Below, one piece after another: positions 34,722-42,315 of a stretch of DNA of 44,793 nt. Position 1 is the first letter of the stretch. Each line of letters starts with the position of its first letter. Source of the DNA: an uncultured Clostridia bacterium (GTDB lineage: Bacteria; Bacillota; Clostridia; TANB77; CAG-508); assembly GCA_947589065.1 (NCBI GenBank), contig CANPZM010000009.1, positions 1-44,793 on the forward strand. The letters are read 5' to 3'. Made by a program: the position numbers and the translations under genes. Under the pieces are notes generated by a model. It was not told where the DNA came from. It ran no database searches and saw only the letters and a program-made list of their open reading frames with translations.

Positions 34722-35531
34722 GTGAAAGAAAAAATCAGAGTTCTTATTGCAGATGATAATATGGAATTTGCAACAACATTAAAGAATTATTTTGAACAAA
34801 AAGATAATATGGAGGTTGTAGATATTGCCAAAAATGGAAATGAAGCTTTTGATAAAATAATAGCATATAATCCAGATGTAGTGCTATTAGATGTAATTAT
34901 GCCACATTTAGATGGAATAGGTGTGTTAGAAAAATTAAATAAGGCACATTTAGAAAAATTTCCATTTTGTGTAATGATTTCTGCTGTAGGACAAGATAAA
35001 GTTACAAGACAGGCAATTGATTTAGGTGCACAATATTATGTTGTTAAACCATTTGATATTGAAGTATTAATTAAAAGGATAGAGGAGTTTCAAAATTATC
35101 AGCAACCTGAAAGGTTAAATAATTTTGCTGTAAGGGAAGCAAAGTCTAATTATATTGAAGTAACAGATGATAAAGAAGATAATTTAGAAGCACTTGTTAC
35201 TAATATTATTCATGAAATTGGTGTTCCAGCACATATAAAAGGATATCAATATTTAAGAGAAGCAATTATGATGGTAGTTGAAGATATTGATATGATTAAT
35301 CAAATTACGAAACAGCTTTATCCTGAAATTGCTCATAGATATAAGACTACCTCTAGTAGAGTAGAAAGAGCTATCAGGCATGCGATTGAAGTTGCGTGGG
35401 GTAGAGGCAAGCCAGAAGTTATGGAGAGAATATTTGGATATACGGTTAATGCAAATAAAGGAAAGCCAACTAATAGTGAGTTTATCGCGATGATAGCTGA
35501 CAAGTTGAGATTAGAAATGAAAAGTGCATAA
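34722..35531 (+). CDS. spo0A: Sporulation master regulator Spo0A
   Basis: 269 residues. The receiver domain has IADDN at the N-terminus, phospho-acceptor Asp57 ([10 protein letters not shown]) and KPFD. The DNA-binding domain carries the highly conserved [38 protein letters not shown] and [19 protein letters not shown] start behind AAGGAGAA. spoIVB, which usually precedes spo0A, is absent here. A TATAAT (34671-34676) lies upstream without a good -35; I see no clear sigma-H promoter or 0A box. Phosphorylated Spo0A starts sporulation, including spoIIGA-sigE. Confidence 0.96.
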   Translation: MKEKIRVLIADDNMEFATTLKNYFEQKDNMEVVDIAKNGNEAFDKIIAYNPDVVLLDVIMPHLDGIGVLEKLNKAHLEKFPFCVMISAVGQDKVTRQAIDLGAQYYVVKPFDIEVLIKRIEEFQNYQQPERLNNFAVREAKSNYIEVTDDKEDNLEALVTNIIHEIGVPAHIKGYQYLREAIMMVVEDIDMINQITKQLYPEIAHRYKTTSSRVERAIRHAIEVAWGRGKPEVMERIFGYTVNANKGKPTNSEFIAMIADKLRLEMKSA

Positions 35532-35532
35532 T

Positions 35533-35575
35533 AAAAAAGAATTTGCTTAAATTTATATAAGCAAATTCTTTTTTA
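35533..35575. terminator. Terminator after spo0A
   Basis: A 16-bp stem (AAAAAAGAATTTGCTT with AAGCAAATTCTTTTTT) around a roughly 9-nt loop, T-rich on both exits. It also fits the convergent XRE gene. Confidence 0.85.
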
Positions 35576-35692
35576 TTATGGAACCAAACTTAATTTTTTC
35601 CTATATATAACAGAAAAATTTATTTATTTAACAATAATATTTTTTTACTTTTTATGGTATAGCTAATGCTGATAAAAAATATAAAATTATAA

Positions 35693-35950
35693 TTACAATT
35701 CATTGATATAGTTTTTTAGCATATCTTCCATGGAAATATTGAATACTTTGCATATTGCATAAAATTCATATTCTTTTACAACTCTTTTTCCATTTTCAAT
35801 ATTTTGTATTGATGGTTTAGGAATGTCTATTCCAAGAAGCATAAGTTGATTAGATAAGTCAGCTAAAGACCAATTATTTGATTTCCTATATTTCCTCACC
35901 ATATCACTTATTACATTTAATTGCTTCTGACTATTAATAAATTTATTCAT
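35693..35950 (-). CDS. XRE-family helix-turn-helix regulator
   Basis: 85 residues. Cro/C1-type fold: VRKYRKSNNWSLADLSNQLMLLGIDIPKPSIQNIENGKRVVKEYEFYAICKVFNIS covers the five helices, with the recognition helix around KPSIQNIENG. There is no extra domain. It is divergent from the Spo0E-like gene; an 11-bp inverted repeat lies between them (35990-36017). AGGAAA is a weak ribosome site. Target genes unknown; self-control through the inverted repeat is an inference. Confidence 0.88.
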   Translation of the reverse strand: MNKFINSQKQLNVISDMVRKYRKSNNWSLADLSNQLMLLGIDIPKPSIQNIENGKRVVKEYEFYAICKVFNISMEDMLKNYINEL

Positions 35951-35989
35951 ACGTTTTTTGTTTCCTATATTACTACAACTATTATTATT

Positions 35990-36017
35990 GATTTTATAAT
36001 ATATTTATAATAAAATC
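35990..36017. promoter_or_regulatory. Inverted repeat between the XRE and Spo0E-like genes
   Basis: GATTTTATAAT-ATATTT-ATAATAAAATC, an 11-bp arm with one mismatch in a divergent spacer. Possible binding site of the XRE regulator. Confidence 0.4.
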
Positions 36018-36053
36018 GTATTGCACATAATACAGATAAAAAAAGGAGTTACA

Positions 36054-36299
36054 ATGAATAGACTAGAGGCAATTAATATGCTTGAAAAAATAAAAAAAAC
36101 ATTAAATGAAAATCACTGGAAAGAAAAATCGCTATGTTTAATTAGAAATTATAAAATTAGTTTAATTATAAAAATAAATCCTAAAATAGAAAAAATGGTA
36201 AAAAAATATAATGAATATGTAAAAAAATATGGAATGAATAGTAAGAAAACAGTAGAATTAAGTAAAAAAATTAATGATAATATAATTAAGATTTATTAA
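36054..36299 (+). CDS. Spo0E-like small protein (putative Spo0A-phosphate phosphatase)
   Basis: 81 residues from ATG 36054 (AAAAGGAG upstream; the open frame starts at TTG 36021). The C-terminus KYGMNSKKTVELSKKINDNIIKIY resembles the Spo0E-family end, normally S-Q-x-L-D-x-L-I. Here the key Asp is replaced by Asn with an Asp one place later (SKKINDNI). Spo0E-type phosphatases remove phosphate from Spo0A; location 0.5 kb after spo0A supports a link. With the core Asp shifted, activity is uncertain. The N-terminal half is not recognised. Confidence 0.6.
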   Translation: MNRLEAINMLEKIKKTLNENHWKEKSLCLIRNYKISLIIKINPKIEKMVKKYNEYVKKYGMNSKKTVELSKKINDNIIKIY

Positions 36300-36334
36300 C
36301 TAGAAATTTTACCATGGAGAGTATGTGATTGAAT

Positions 36335-36469
36335 ATGAAAGATACTATAATATTAGATATATTATCTAAGATAGAAAATTTAATAGAAGAAGGTAATAAA
36401 GATGATGCTTTGGAGGAAATTAATTCAGAAATTATGTTGCTAAGTTTTTTTTCTGATAAGCATGATTAG
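36335..36469 (+). CDS. Short unknown ORF, 44 codons
   Basis: ATG 36335 (or TTG 36329 in frame, better spaced from GGAGAG) to TAG 36469. The product is acidic and helical: MKDTIILDILSKIENLIEEG, then a short tail ending FFSDKHD. It lies between the Spo0E-like gene and deoD on the same strand. No family recognised. It could be a small regulatory peptide or not a gene. Confidence 0.4.
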   Translation: MKDTIILDILSKIENLIEEGNKDDALEEINSEIMLLSFFSDKHD

Positions 36470-36546
36470 GTGTATGAGCTGTGTAGGTATTGCAATTATT
36501 AAATTTTATATATATAATTTTTTAAAACTATTGTATTGGAGGTTTT

Positions 36547-37269
36547 ATGACACCACATAATCAAGCGAAAAAAGAAGATATAGCAAAAATTGTAATAATG
36601 CCAGGAGATCCTTTAAGAGCTAAATATATTGTAGAAAATTTTTTTGATAATTATGAATTAGTAAATGAAGTTAGAGGAATGTTTGCATATACAGGAACGT
36701 ATAAAGGAAAAAGACTTACTGTTATGGCTTCTGGAATGGGAATGCCTAGTATGGGAATTTATTCTTATGAACTTTTTAAATTTTATGATGTTGATACTAT
36801 TATTAGAGTTGGCTCTTGTGGTGCATATGATGAAAATGTTAAATTACTAGAAACTATTCTCGTTGAAGGAAGTTATACTCTTGGAAATTATGCAATTAAT
36901 TTATCAAATGAGGATGTGCATTTCGTAGAAGCAAATAATGAGGTAAATAATGAAATTGTTAAAGTAGCATGTGATCAAGATGTTAAGTTGAGAAAAGCTA
37001 ATATTGCATGTACTGAATGTTTTGATCCTTATATTTTAGACATAGATAGTATTATAAAAAAATTTCCAGAGGATAAAAAAATAATTGGAGCTGAAATGGA
37101 ATCATTTGCATTATTTTATAATGCAAAAGTATTAAATAAGAAGGCAGCATGTTTATTGACTGTGGTAGATTCTATATTAAATAAGCAATCTTTATCTGCT
37201 AAGGATAGACAAGAATCTTTAAATAATATGATTAAGATTGCTTTAGAAACATGTATAAAGTTAACATAA
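36547..37269 (+). CDS. deoD: Purine-nucleoside phosphorylase DeoD
   Basis: 240-residue hexameric PNP that splits purine nucleosides with phosphate in salvage. Family features: TPHNQA (His near the N-terminus contacts the ribose), IVIMPGDPLRAKYIVE, SGMGMPSMGIYSYEL, RVGSCGAY, GAEMESFAL, and TVVDSI with the catalytic Asp, followed by an Arg in SAKDRQES. ATTGGAGG before ATG. No linked deo genes. Confidence 0.94.
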   Translation: MTPHNQAKKEDIAKIVIMPGDPLRAKYIVENFFDNYELVNEVRGMFAYTGTYKGKRLTVMASGMGMPSMGIYSYELFKFYDVDTIIRVGSCGAYDENVKLLETILVEGSYTLGNYAINLSNEDVHFVEANNEVNNEIVKVACDQDVKLRKANIACTECFDPYILDIDSIIKKFPEDKKIIGAEMESFALFYNAKVLNKKAACLLTVVDSILNKQSLSAKDRQESLNNMIKIALETCIKLT

Positions 37270-37270
37270 C

Positions 37271-37299
37271 TTGAAAATTGTAGCTGTTTATGTTAAAAT
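37271..37299 (+). promoter_or_regulatory. Promoter of the 653-residue protein gene and trmFO
   Basis: TTGAAA (37271-37276), 17-bp spacer, TAAAAT (37294-37299), 63 nt before the start. A small AGTAT/ATACT hairpin lies in the leader. Confidence 0.6.
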
Positions 37300-37362
37300 A
37301 GTAATAGTTGAAAAAAAGTATACAGGTTCATACTTATGTCCTAGAAAGGAAATAATAAATAT

Positions 37363-39324
37363 ATGGAAGAAAACCAAAAAAGAATTGAAGAAATAAGAAA
37401 AGAAATGGGGCAAATTCTTGGAATAGAATCATATGAAGGAATTGAAAATGAATATGAACATGCTATTAGGTATCAATTAGATGATAATAAAGTGGATAAA
37501 TTTCAAAGTCTTAGGGAAGAATTGGCAAAGTTAAAAGGAATTGATAAGGATAAGGAGCCTGAAGATTTAACATCAAGAAATAAATTAAGTGAATATAAAA
37601 ATGCTGAAGATGTAAAAAAACGTATTGAACAAATTAATGAGGAGAAGGAAAAGTTCAACGAAAGTAATGATCCAGGCTCAATAGAAAGGACTAAGCTCGA
37701 AATTGAAAAATATAATTTGCAACAAAAATTATTAGAACTTTTAAAACAGGAAGAAGAAAATAACGATAAACCAAAAGGAAAAGAAAATGCTGGAGGTAAG
37801 GAAAAATTAGGTATTTTTAGATTCCTTGCATTAAAAGCTGTGCTATTTCTAAAAGGTTTATTTAAAGATAATGAAAAAATGACTAATGTTTTGAATAACT
37901 GGGAAAATTCCTTGAGGGCACATGCTATACCAATTTTAGAAGAGGGTAAAGGATATACTGTTGTACAAGAACCAGCAAAAAATAAACCAAAAGAAAAAAC
38001 AGTTGAAAGTAGTAAAACAGAAAGTGAATCTAAACCAAAACCAAAAGCTAAAGAAGATAGTGCTAAAAAAGAAACTCCAGAATCAAGACAAGATAGTGTT
38101 AAAAAAGAAACTCCAAAATCAAAACAAGATAGAAACAATAATCCGGATGAAGTAAGAACTCAAGTTGCTGATGTAGATAAAGATTTAATAATTAAGGCTA
38201 AGGACATGCATTGGTTAGAGTCTAAGGTAAAAGATGAAGATGACGAAACGATTAAATATGAATATAAAAGAAGTAGTTTAATTGCTGGGTTGTATGGACT
38301 TAAAGATAGTGATGAAAAATTAAATGAATTTATACGAGATGAAAAAGTAATTAAACTTGATAGAGTTACACCTTTTGAATCTGCTGTATTACATATACTA
38401 AAAAGTAATATAATGAAGCAAGCTAAAAAAATGAATATTGATATGAAAGACCAAGATGGTCATAACAAATCTCTTGAATCTATTTACGATGAAATTGCAA
38501 AAATAAATGATGATAAAATAATGGTGAATATTCCTATTAGTAAGAGAGATTCAATGTTGAACTTTATATTCCAAAAGGCAACTGATAAGAATGATAAAAC
38601 AAACCTAATTAGAACAATGATAGATAATGAAATAATGCCTAAAATAAACAAAATGAATAAAGAAGATATTAGTAAAGATTTTAAAGATAGAGATTTTAAA
38701 ATTTATCAACAGGGAAAATATAGTTTGGAAATTTCTTATGCTTTAGGATTAGCTTGTGAAGAACTTGTAAAGAGAGCAAAGCAAAGTGGAATTTCTGTGT
38801 ATGATAAAAACCACGAAATTAGACCTATAGAAGAAATATATCAAGAATTTGAACAGAAGAAAAAGGAAAATCCTACAGTAAAACTTGATAAATCAAAGGG
38901 TCAAAAGCATTATGATAGGAAAGAATTATATCAAAGAAAAAAGAAGGAATTAAAATGGTTATCAAATAAAATGATTACTGATGCAGAACAGTATAAAGAC
39001 GATCCAGAAAAATCTTTGATATATGGAAAATCAAAAGAAATATATGAAGATGTTTCAAAAATGTCAGAAGAAGAACTTAAAGCAGAAATTAGACGTAAGA
39101 AAATTCCTTTATTTGAAAATTCTCAAGTAGGAAAAATAAAAGCATCTGATAGGGTTGCTTTATATAGGCTAAGATTAGATTTAATTAAGCAAGCCAGAAC
39201 AATGGGAATAAAAACAAATAAAAGAGAACTTACAGATATATATACAGATATAATGAGTAGAGGAATTAATAATCCTGATAAAACAGAAAAAGGCATGGAT
39301 GATAAAACACAGGGAGATAGATAA
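37363..39324 (+). CDS. Unknown 653-residue charged, coiled-coil protein
   Basis: Not recognised. No signal peptide. Residues 1-135 are charged helices likely to form coiled coils. Residues about 150-169 (GIFRFLALKAVLFLKGLF) form a short hydrophobic, amphipathic segment that could touch a membrane. Residues 200-262 are a K/P/E/S-rich linker with a tandem 13-residue repeat (DSAKKETPESRQD, DSVKKETPKSKQD). The C-terminal part carries three related helical modules at about 335-380, 452-496 and 591-631, each with (I/V)KQAKxMxI then LExIYxEI. AAAGGAA before ATG. The stop TAA overlaps the trmFO ATG by one base, so the two are translationally coupled. Confidence 0.75.
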   Translation: MEENQKRIEEIRKEMGQILGIESYEGIENEYEHAIRYQLDDNKVDKFQSLREELAKLKGIDKDKEPEDLTSRNKLSEYKNAEDVKKRIEQINEEKEKFNESNDPGSIERTKLEIEKYNLQQKLLELLKQEEENNDKPKGKENAGGKEKLGIFRFLALKAVLFLKGLFKDNEKMTNVLNNWENSLRAHAIPILEEGKGYTVVQEPAKNKPKEKTVESSKTESESKPKPKAKEDSAKKETPESRQDSVKKETPKSKQDRNNNPDEVRTQVADVDKDLIIKAKDMHWLESKVKDEDDETIKYEYKRSSLIAGLYGLKDSDEKLNEFIRDEKVIKLDRVTPFESAVLHILKSNIMKQAKKMNIDMKDQDGHNKSLESIYDEIAKINDDKIMVNIPISKRDSMLNFIFQKATDKNDKTNLIRTMIDNEIMPKINKMNKEDISKDFKDRDFKIYQQGKYSLEISYALGLACEELVKRAKQSGISVYDKNHEIRPIEEIYQEFEQKKKENPTVKLDKSKGQKHYDRKELYQRKKKELKWLSNKMITDAEQYKDDPEKSLIYGKSKEIYEDVSKMSEEELKAEIRRKKIPLFENSQVGKIKASDRVALYRLRLDLIKQARTMGIKTNKRELTDIYTDIMSRGINNPDKTEKGMDDKTQGDR

Positions 39325-40634
39325 TGATAGAAAGACATATTAATGTAATTGGAGGCGGTCTTGCAGGATGTGAGGCTGCCTATCAAATTGCCCAAAGGGG
39401 TATAAAAGTAAAATTATATGAAATGAAACCAAAAAAATTTTCACCAGCACATAGTAATGCTGATTTAGCTGAGATTGTTTGCAGTAATTCTTTTAAATCA
39501 AATTTACATACAAATGCATGTGGTCTTTTAAAAGAAGAATTAAGATTGTTAGGCTCTTTATTAATTAAGATTGCAGATGAAACATCAGTACCTGCTGGTC
39601 AAGCTTTAGCTGTTGATAGAGAAATTTTTGCAAAAAAGGTTACAGAAAGTATAAAAAATAATTCTAATATTGAAATTATTAATGAAGAGGTTACTAATAT
39701 TTCTGATGACGAGGTTACAATTATTGCGACAGGGCCATTAACTTCAGACGGATTATTTAAGCAAATTAATGAAATGGTTAAAAATCAAGAATTACATTTT
39801 TTTGATGCAGCAGCTCCAATAATTGAAAAAAATTCTATTGATATGGATGTTGCTTTTATTGCTGATAGATATGGAAAAGGAAATGATGATTATATAAATT
39901 TACCAATGAATAAAGAAGAATATGAGATTTTCTGGAATGAGTTGGTGAATGCGGAATTAGCTGAATTACATCAATTTGAAAAAAAAGAAATTTTTGAAGG
40001 TTGTATGCCAATTGAAGTGATGGCAAAAAGAGGGATTGATACTTTAAGATATGGACCATTAAAACCAGTCGGATTTACAAATCCTCATACTGGGGAAAGA
40101 CCATATGCTATTGTTCAACTTAGACAAGATAATACAAAAGGTACTTTATATAATATGGTTGGTTTTCAAACTAATTTGAAATTTGGAGAACAAAAGAGAG
40201 TTTTTTCATTAATACCTGGATTAAAGAATGCGGAATTTGTTAAGTATGGTGTTATGCATAGAAATACTTTTATAAATTCTACAAAATTATTAAATCCTGC
40301 TTTTCAAATGAAAGAGAAAGATAATATTTTCTTTGCAGGACAAATAACTGGCGTAGAAGGTTATGTCGAATCAATTGCTTCTGGATTAATTGCTGGAATA
40401 AATGCTGCTAAGTACATTAATGAAGATGAAAAATTTATATTGCCGAAAGAAACTATGCTAGGTTCATTAATAAATTATATTTCTACTCCAAATGATAAAT
40501 TTCAACCTATGAATGCAAATTTTGGTATATTACCACAATTAAATCAAAAAATCAGAGATAAAAAATTAAGATATGAAAAGCTTGCAGATGTTGCTATTGA
40601 AAATTTAACTAATTTCTTAGAAAATTCTAAGTAG
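39324..40634 (+). CDS. trmFO: tRNA (uracil-54-C5)-methyltransferase, folate/FAD-dependent TrmFO
   Basis: 436 residues. It makes ribothymidine at position 54 of tRNA using methylene-tetrahydrofolate and FADH2. The N-terminal FAD fold is INVIGGGLAGCEAAYQIAQRG; TrmFO-specific blocks are FSPAHSNADLAEIVCSNSFKS, GPLTSDGL, FEGCMPIEVMAKRG, RPYAIVQLRQDN, YNMVGFQTNLKFGEQKRVF and GQITGVEGYVESIASG. GGGAGATAG before ATG. Overlaps the preceding unknown gene by one base. Confidence 0.96.
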   Translation: MIERHINVIGGGLAGCEAAYQIAQRGIKVKLYEMKPKKFSPAHSNADLAEIVCSNSFKSNLHTNACGLLKEELRLLGSLLIKIADETSVPAGQALAVDREIFAKKVTESIKNNSNIEIINEEVTNISDDEVTIIATGPLTSDGLFKQINEMVKNQELHFFDAAAPIIEKNSIDMDVAFIADRYGKGNDDYINLPMNKEEYEIFWNELVNAELAELHQFEKKEIFEGCMPIEVMAKRGIDTLRYGPLKPVGFTNPHTGERPYAIVQLRQDNTKGTLYNMVGFQTNLKFGEQKRVFSLIPGLKNAEFVKYGVMHRNTFINSTKLLNPAFQMKEKDNIFFAGQITGVEGYVESIASGLIAGINAAKYINEDEKFILPKETMLGSLINYISTPNDKFQPMNANFGILPQLNQKIRDKKLRYEKLADVAIENLTNFLENSK

Positions 40635-40720
40635 AACAGATGATTTTTTGTTAATTAAAATTTGATAAAATTAAAACTCTGAAATATGCTTTAAATTAGT
40701 AAAAAATAGAAAAATAAATG

Positions 40721-40749
40721 TTGACTTTGAAAAGGAAAGATGATAAAAT
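40721..40749 (+). promoter_or_regulatory. str operon (rpsL) promoter
   Basis: TTGACT (40721-40726), 17-bp spacer, TAAAAT (40744-40749). Expected transcript start near 40756. Confidence 0.75.
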
Positions 40750-40753
40750 GTAA

Positions 40754-40788
40754 TACGCTAATGCAAATTTGAAAATTTCATTAGCGTA
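40754..40788 (+). promoter_or_regulatory. Long hairpin at the 5' end of the str mRNA
   Basis: TACGCTAATG(c)AAATTT pairs with AAATTTCATTAGCGTA around a 2-nt loop: 16 bp with one bulged base. It starts at the expected +1, followed by TATTTATTT. It may stabilise the mRNA 5' end or act as an attenuator or protein site. Confidence 0.6.
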
Positions 40789-40823
40789 TATTTATTTAAA
40801 AGAGCGGAGGTGAAAAATAAAAT

Positions 40824-41237
40824 ATGCCAACAATAAACCAATTAGTAAGAAAGGGTAGACAAACATCAAAAGCAAAATCAACAGCTCCTGCATTACAAAG
40901 AGGATGGAACTCTAAGAAAAATAGAGTAACAGATAGCAGATCACCACAAAAAAGAGGTGTATGTACAGTTGTTAAAACAGTTACTCCAAAGAAGCCAAAC
41001 TCTGCATTAAGAAAAGTTGCAAGGGTTAGACTTTCAAATGGATTTGAGGTAACATCTTATATTCCTGGTGAAGGACACAACCTACAAGAGCACAGTGTTG
41101 TTCTTATAAGAGGAGGAAGGGTTAAAGATATACCCGGTGTTAGATACCATATTATAAGAGGAACTTTAGATACAGCTGGTGTTAAAGATAGAATGCAAGC
41201 TAGATCTAAATATGGAGCTAAAAAACCTAAGAAATAA
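40824..41237 (+). CDS. rpsL: 30S ribosomal protein S12
   Basis: 137 residues. Starts [13 protein letters not shown]; contains [20 protein letters not shown] and [17 protein letters not shown], the two segments where streptomycin-resistance changes occur. Both keep the normal lysines. Strong GCGGAGGTG upstream. First gene of rpsL-rpsG-fusA-tuf. Confidence 0.98.
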   Translation: MPTINQLVRKGRQTSKAKSTAPALQRGWNSKKNRVTDSRSPQKRGVCTVVKTVTPKKPNSALRKVARVRLSNGFEVTSYIPGEGHNLQEHSVVLIRGGRVKDIPGVRYHIIRGTLDTAGVKDRMQARSKYGAKKPKK

Positions 41238-41402
41238 TATTAGGTAAATGATTTATTAATAGTGCATATTTTATTTATTTTAAAGTTACCTTTGTAAATA
41301 GATAGATTAGCACTATTACGGGAAAGTGAAATAATCTTTTCAGAGTACCTTTTAATACTAAAAATTAGTATTAAGTAAAATGTGAAAAAGGAGGGAAGTA
41401 TA

Positions 41403-41873
41403 GTGCCAAGAAGAGGATATATAGCTAAAAGAGATGTTTTACCAGATCCAATTTATAATAGTAAAATTGTTACAAAATTAATTAACAATATAATGCTTGA
41501 TGGTAAAAAATCTGTAGCTCAAAAAATAGTTTATGGTGCGTTCGATATCATTAAAGAAAGAGAACAAAAAGATCCATTAGAAGTTTTTGAAGCTGCTTTA
41601 GAAAATATAATGCCAGTCCTTGAAGTTAAAGCTAGAAGAGTAGGTGGAGCAACATATCAAGTTCCAATCGAAATCAGACCTGAAAGAAGACAAACTTTAG
41701 GTTTGAGATGGTTAGTTATCTATAGTAGAACTAGACATGAAAAAACTATGGCTGAAAAATTAGCCGGTGAAATTATCGATGCTGTTAACGGCAATGGTGG
41801 TGCATTTAAGAAGAAGGAAGATACTCATAGAATGGCTGAGGCTAATAAGGCTTTTGCTCACTACAAATGGTAG
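41403..41873 (+). CDS. rpsG: 30S ribosomal protein S7
   Basis: 156 residues from GTG 41403 ([19 protein letters not shown]), the standard S7 start; AAGGAGGG lies 9 nt upstream, and the longer frame from 41382 includes that site. Core motifs [19 protein letters not shown] and [19 protein letters not shown]. The 165-nt gap after rpsL holds a perfect 10-bp hairpin (41352-41374) of no known role. The stop codon's G is also the first base of an inverted-repeat element. Confidence 0.97.
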   Translation: MPRRGYIAKRDVLPDPIYNSKIVTKLINNIMLDGKKSVAQKIVYGAFDIIKEREQKDPLEVFEAALENIMPVLEVKARRVGGATYQVPIEIRPERRQTLGLRWLVIYSRTRHEKTMAEKLAGEIIDAVNGNGGAFKKKEDTHRMAEANKAFAHYKW

Positions 41874-41999
41874 GATTTTTATTAAAATCAGCAATCTGCG
41901 CATTTTCAGTTACTAATTCAGAATTCGACGTACCAATGTACGCCTTCATCCTGAATTACCAACTAAAAAAGCACATCTCACTAATTTTAATAAAAATCC
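41873..41999. repeat. MITE-like inverted-repeat element, copy A
   Basis: 127 bp bounded by perfect 16-bp inverted ends (GGATTTTTATTAAAAT and ATTTTAATAAAAATCC). Inside, TAATTCAG and CTGAATTA flank GTAC-CAAT-GTAC, so much of the element can fold into one long hairpin. It encodes nothing credible. Confidence 0.8.
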
Positions 42000-42315
42000 A
42001 GTGCTTTGCAATTGGAGAGAGGAAGAAGAGAAAAGCAATCTGCGCGTTTTCAGTTACTAATTCAGAATTCGACGTACCAGCGTACGCCTTCATCCTGAAT
42101 TACCAACTAAAAAGGCACATCTCACTAATTTTAATAAAAATCCACAAGTAGAGTAGGAATAAGTGAGATAAAAATTGTGCATTTTCCTTTTTTAGTGAAA
42201 TAGAGAGAAATTTTTATTATATAGAGAGTTTTATTTTGCTGATAGAAAATCTTTTATACAAAATTACGAAATAATAAGATAAAATAGTAAACCTAGGAAG
42301 GGGGAAAAATTAAAA
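41874..42315. other. 442-bp rpsG-fusA spacer with repeat elements
   Basis: Unusually long for a str operon. Positions 41873-42143 are the two repeat copies. The remainder (42144-42315) is AT-rich with no gene, no clear terminator and no convincing promoter. The open frame at 41867-42151 is an artefact of reading through both copies. Confidence 0.6.
42034..42143. repeat. MITE-like inverted-repeat element, copy B (left end missing)
   Basis: Nearly identical to copy A at an offset of 144 bp over 110 bp; only a few changes such as CAATGTAC to CAGCGTAC. The right inverted end is kept, the left 16-bp end is absent and replaced by GAGAGAGGAAGAAGAG-type sequence. Confidence 0.8.

Noticed and set aside
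37503..38138. 211-codon frame on the minus strand
   Set aside because: It is antisense to the lysine/glutamate-rich part of the 653-residue gene; the S/F/L-rich product is the typical shadow of AAA/GAA codons and has no ribosome site.
41867..42151. 94-codon open frame overlapping the rpsG stop
   Set aside because: It reads through both copies of the inverted-repeat element; the repeated protein segment mirrors the DNA repeat and there is no ribosome site.
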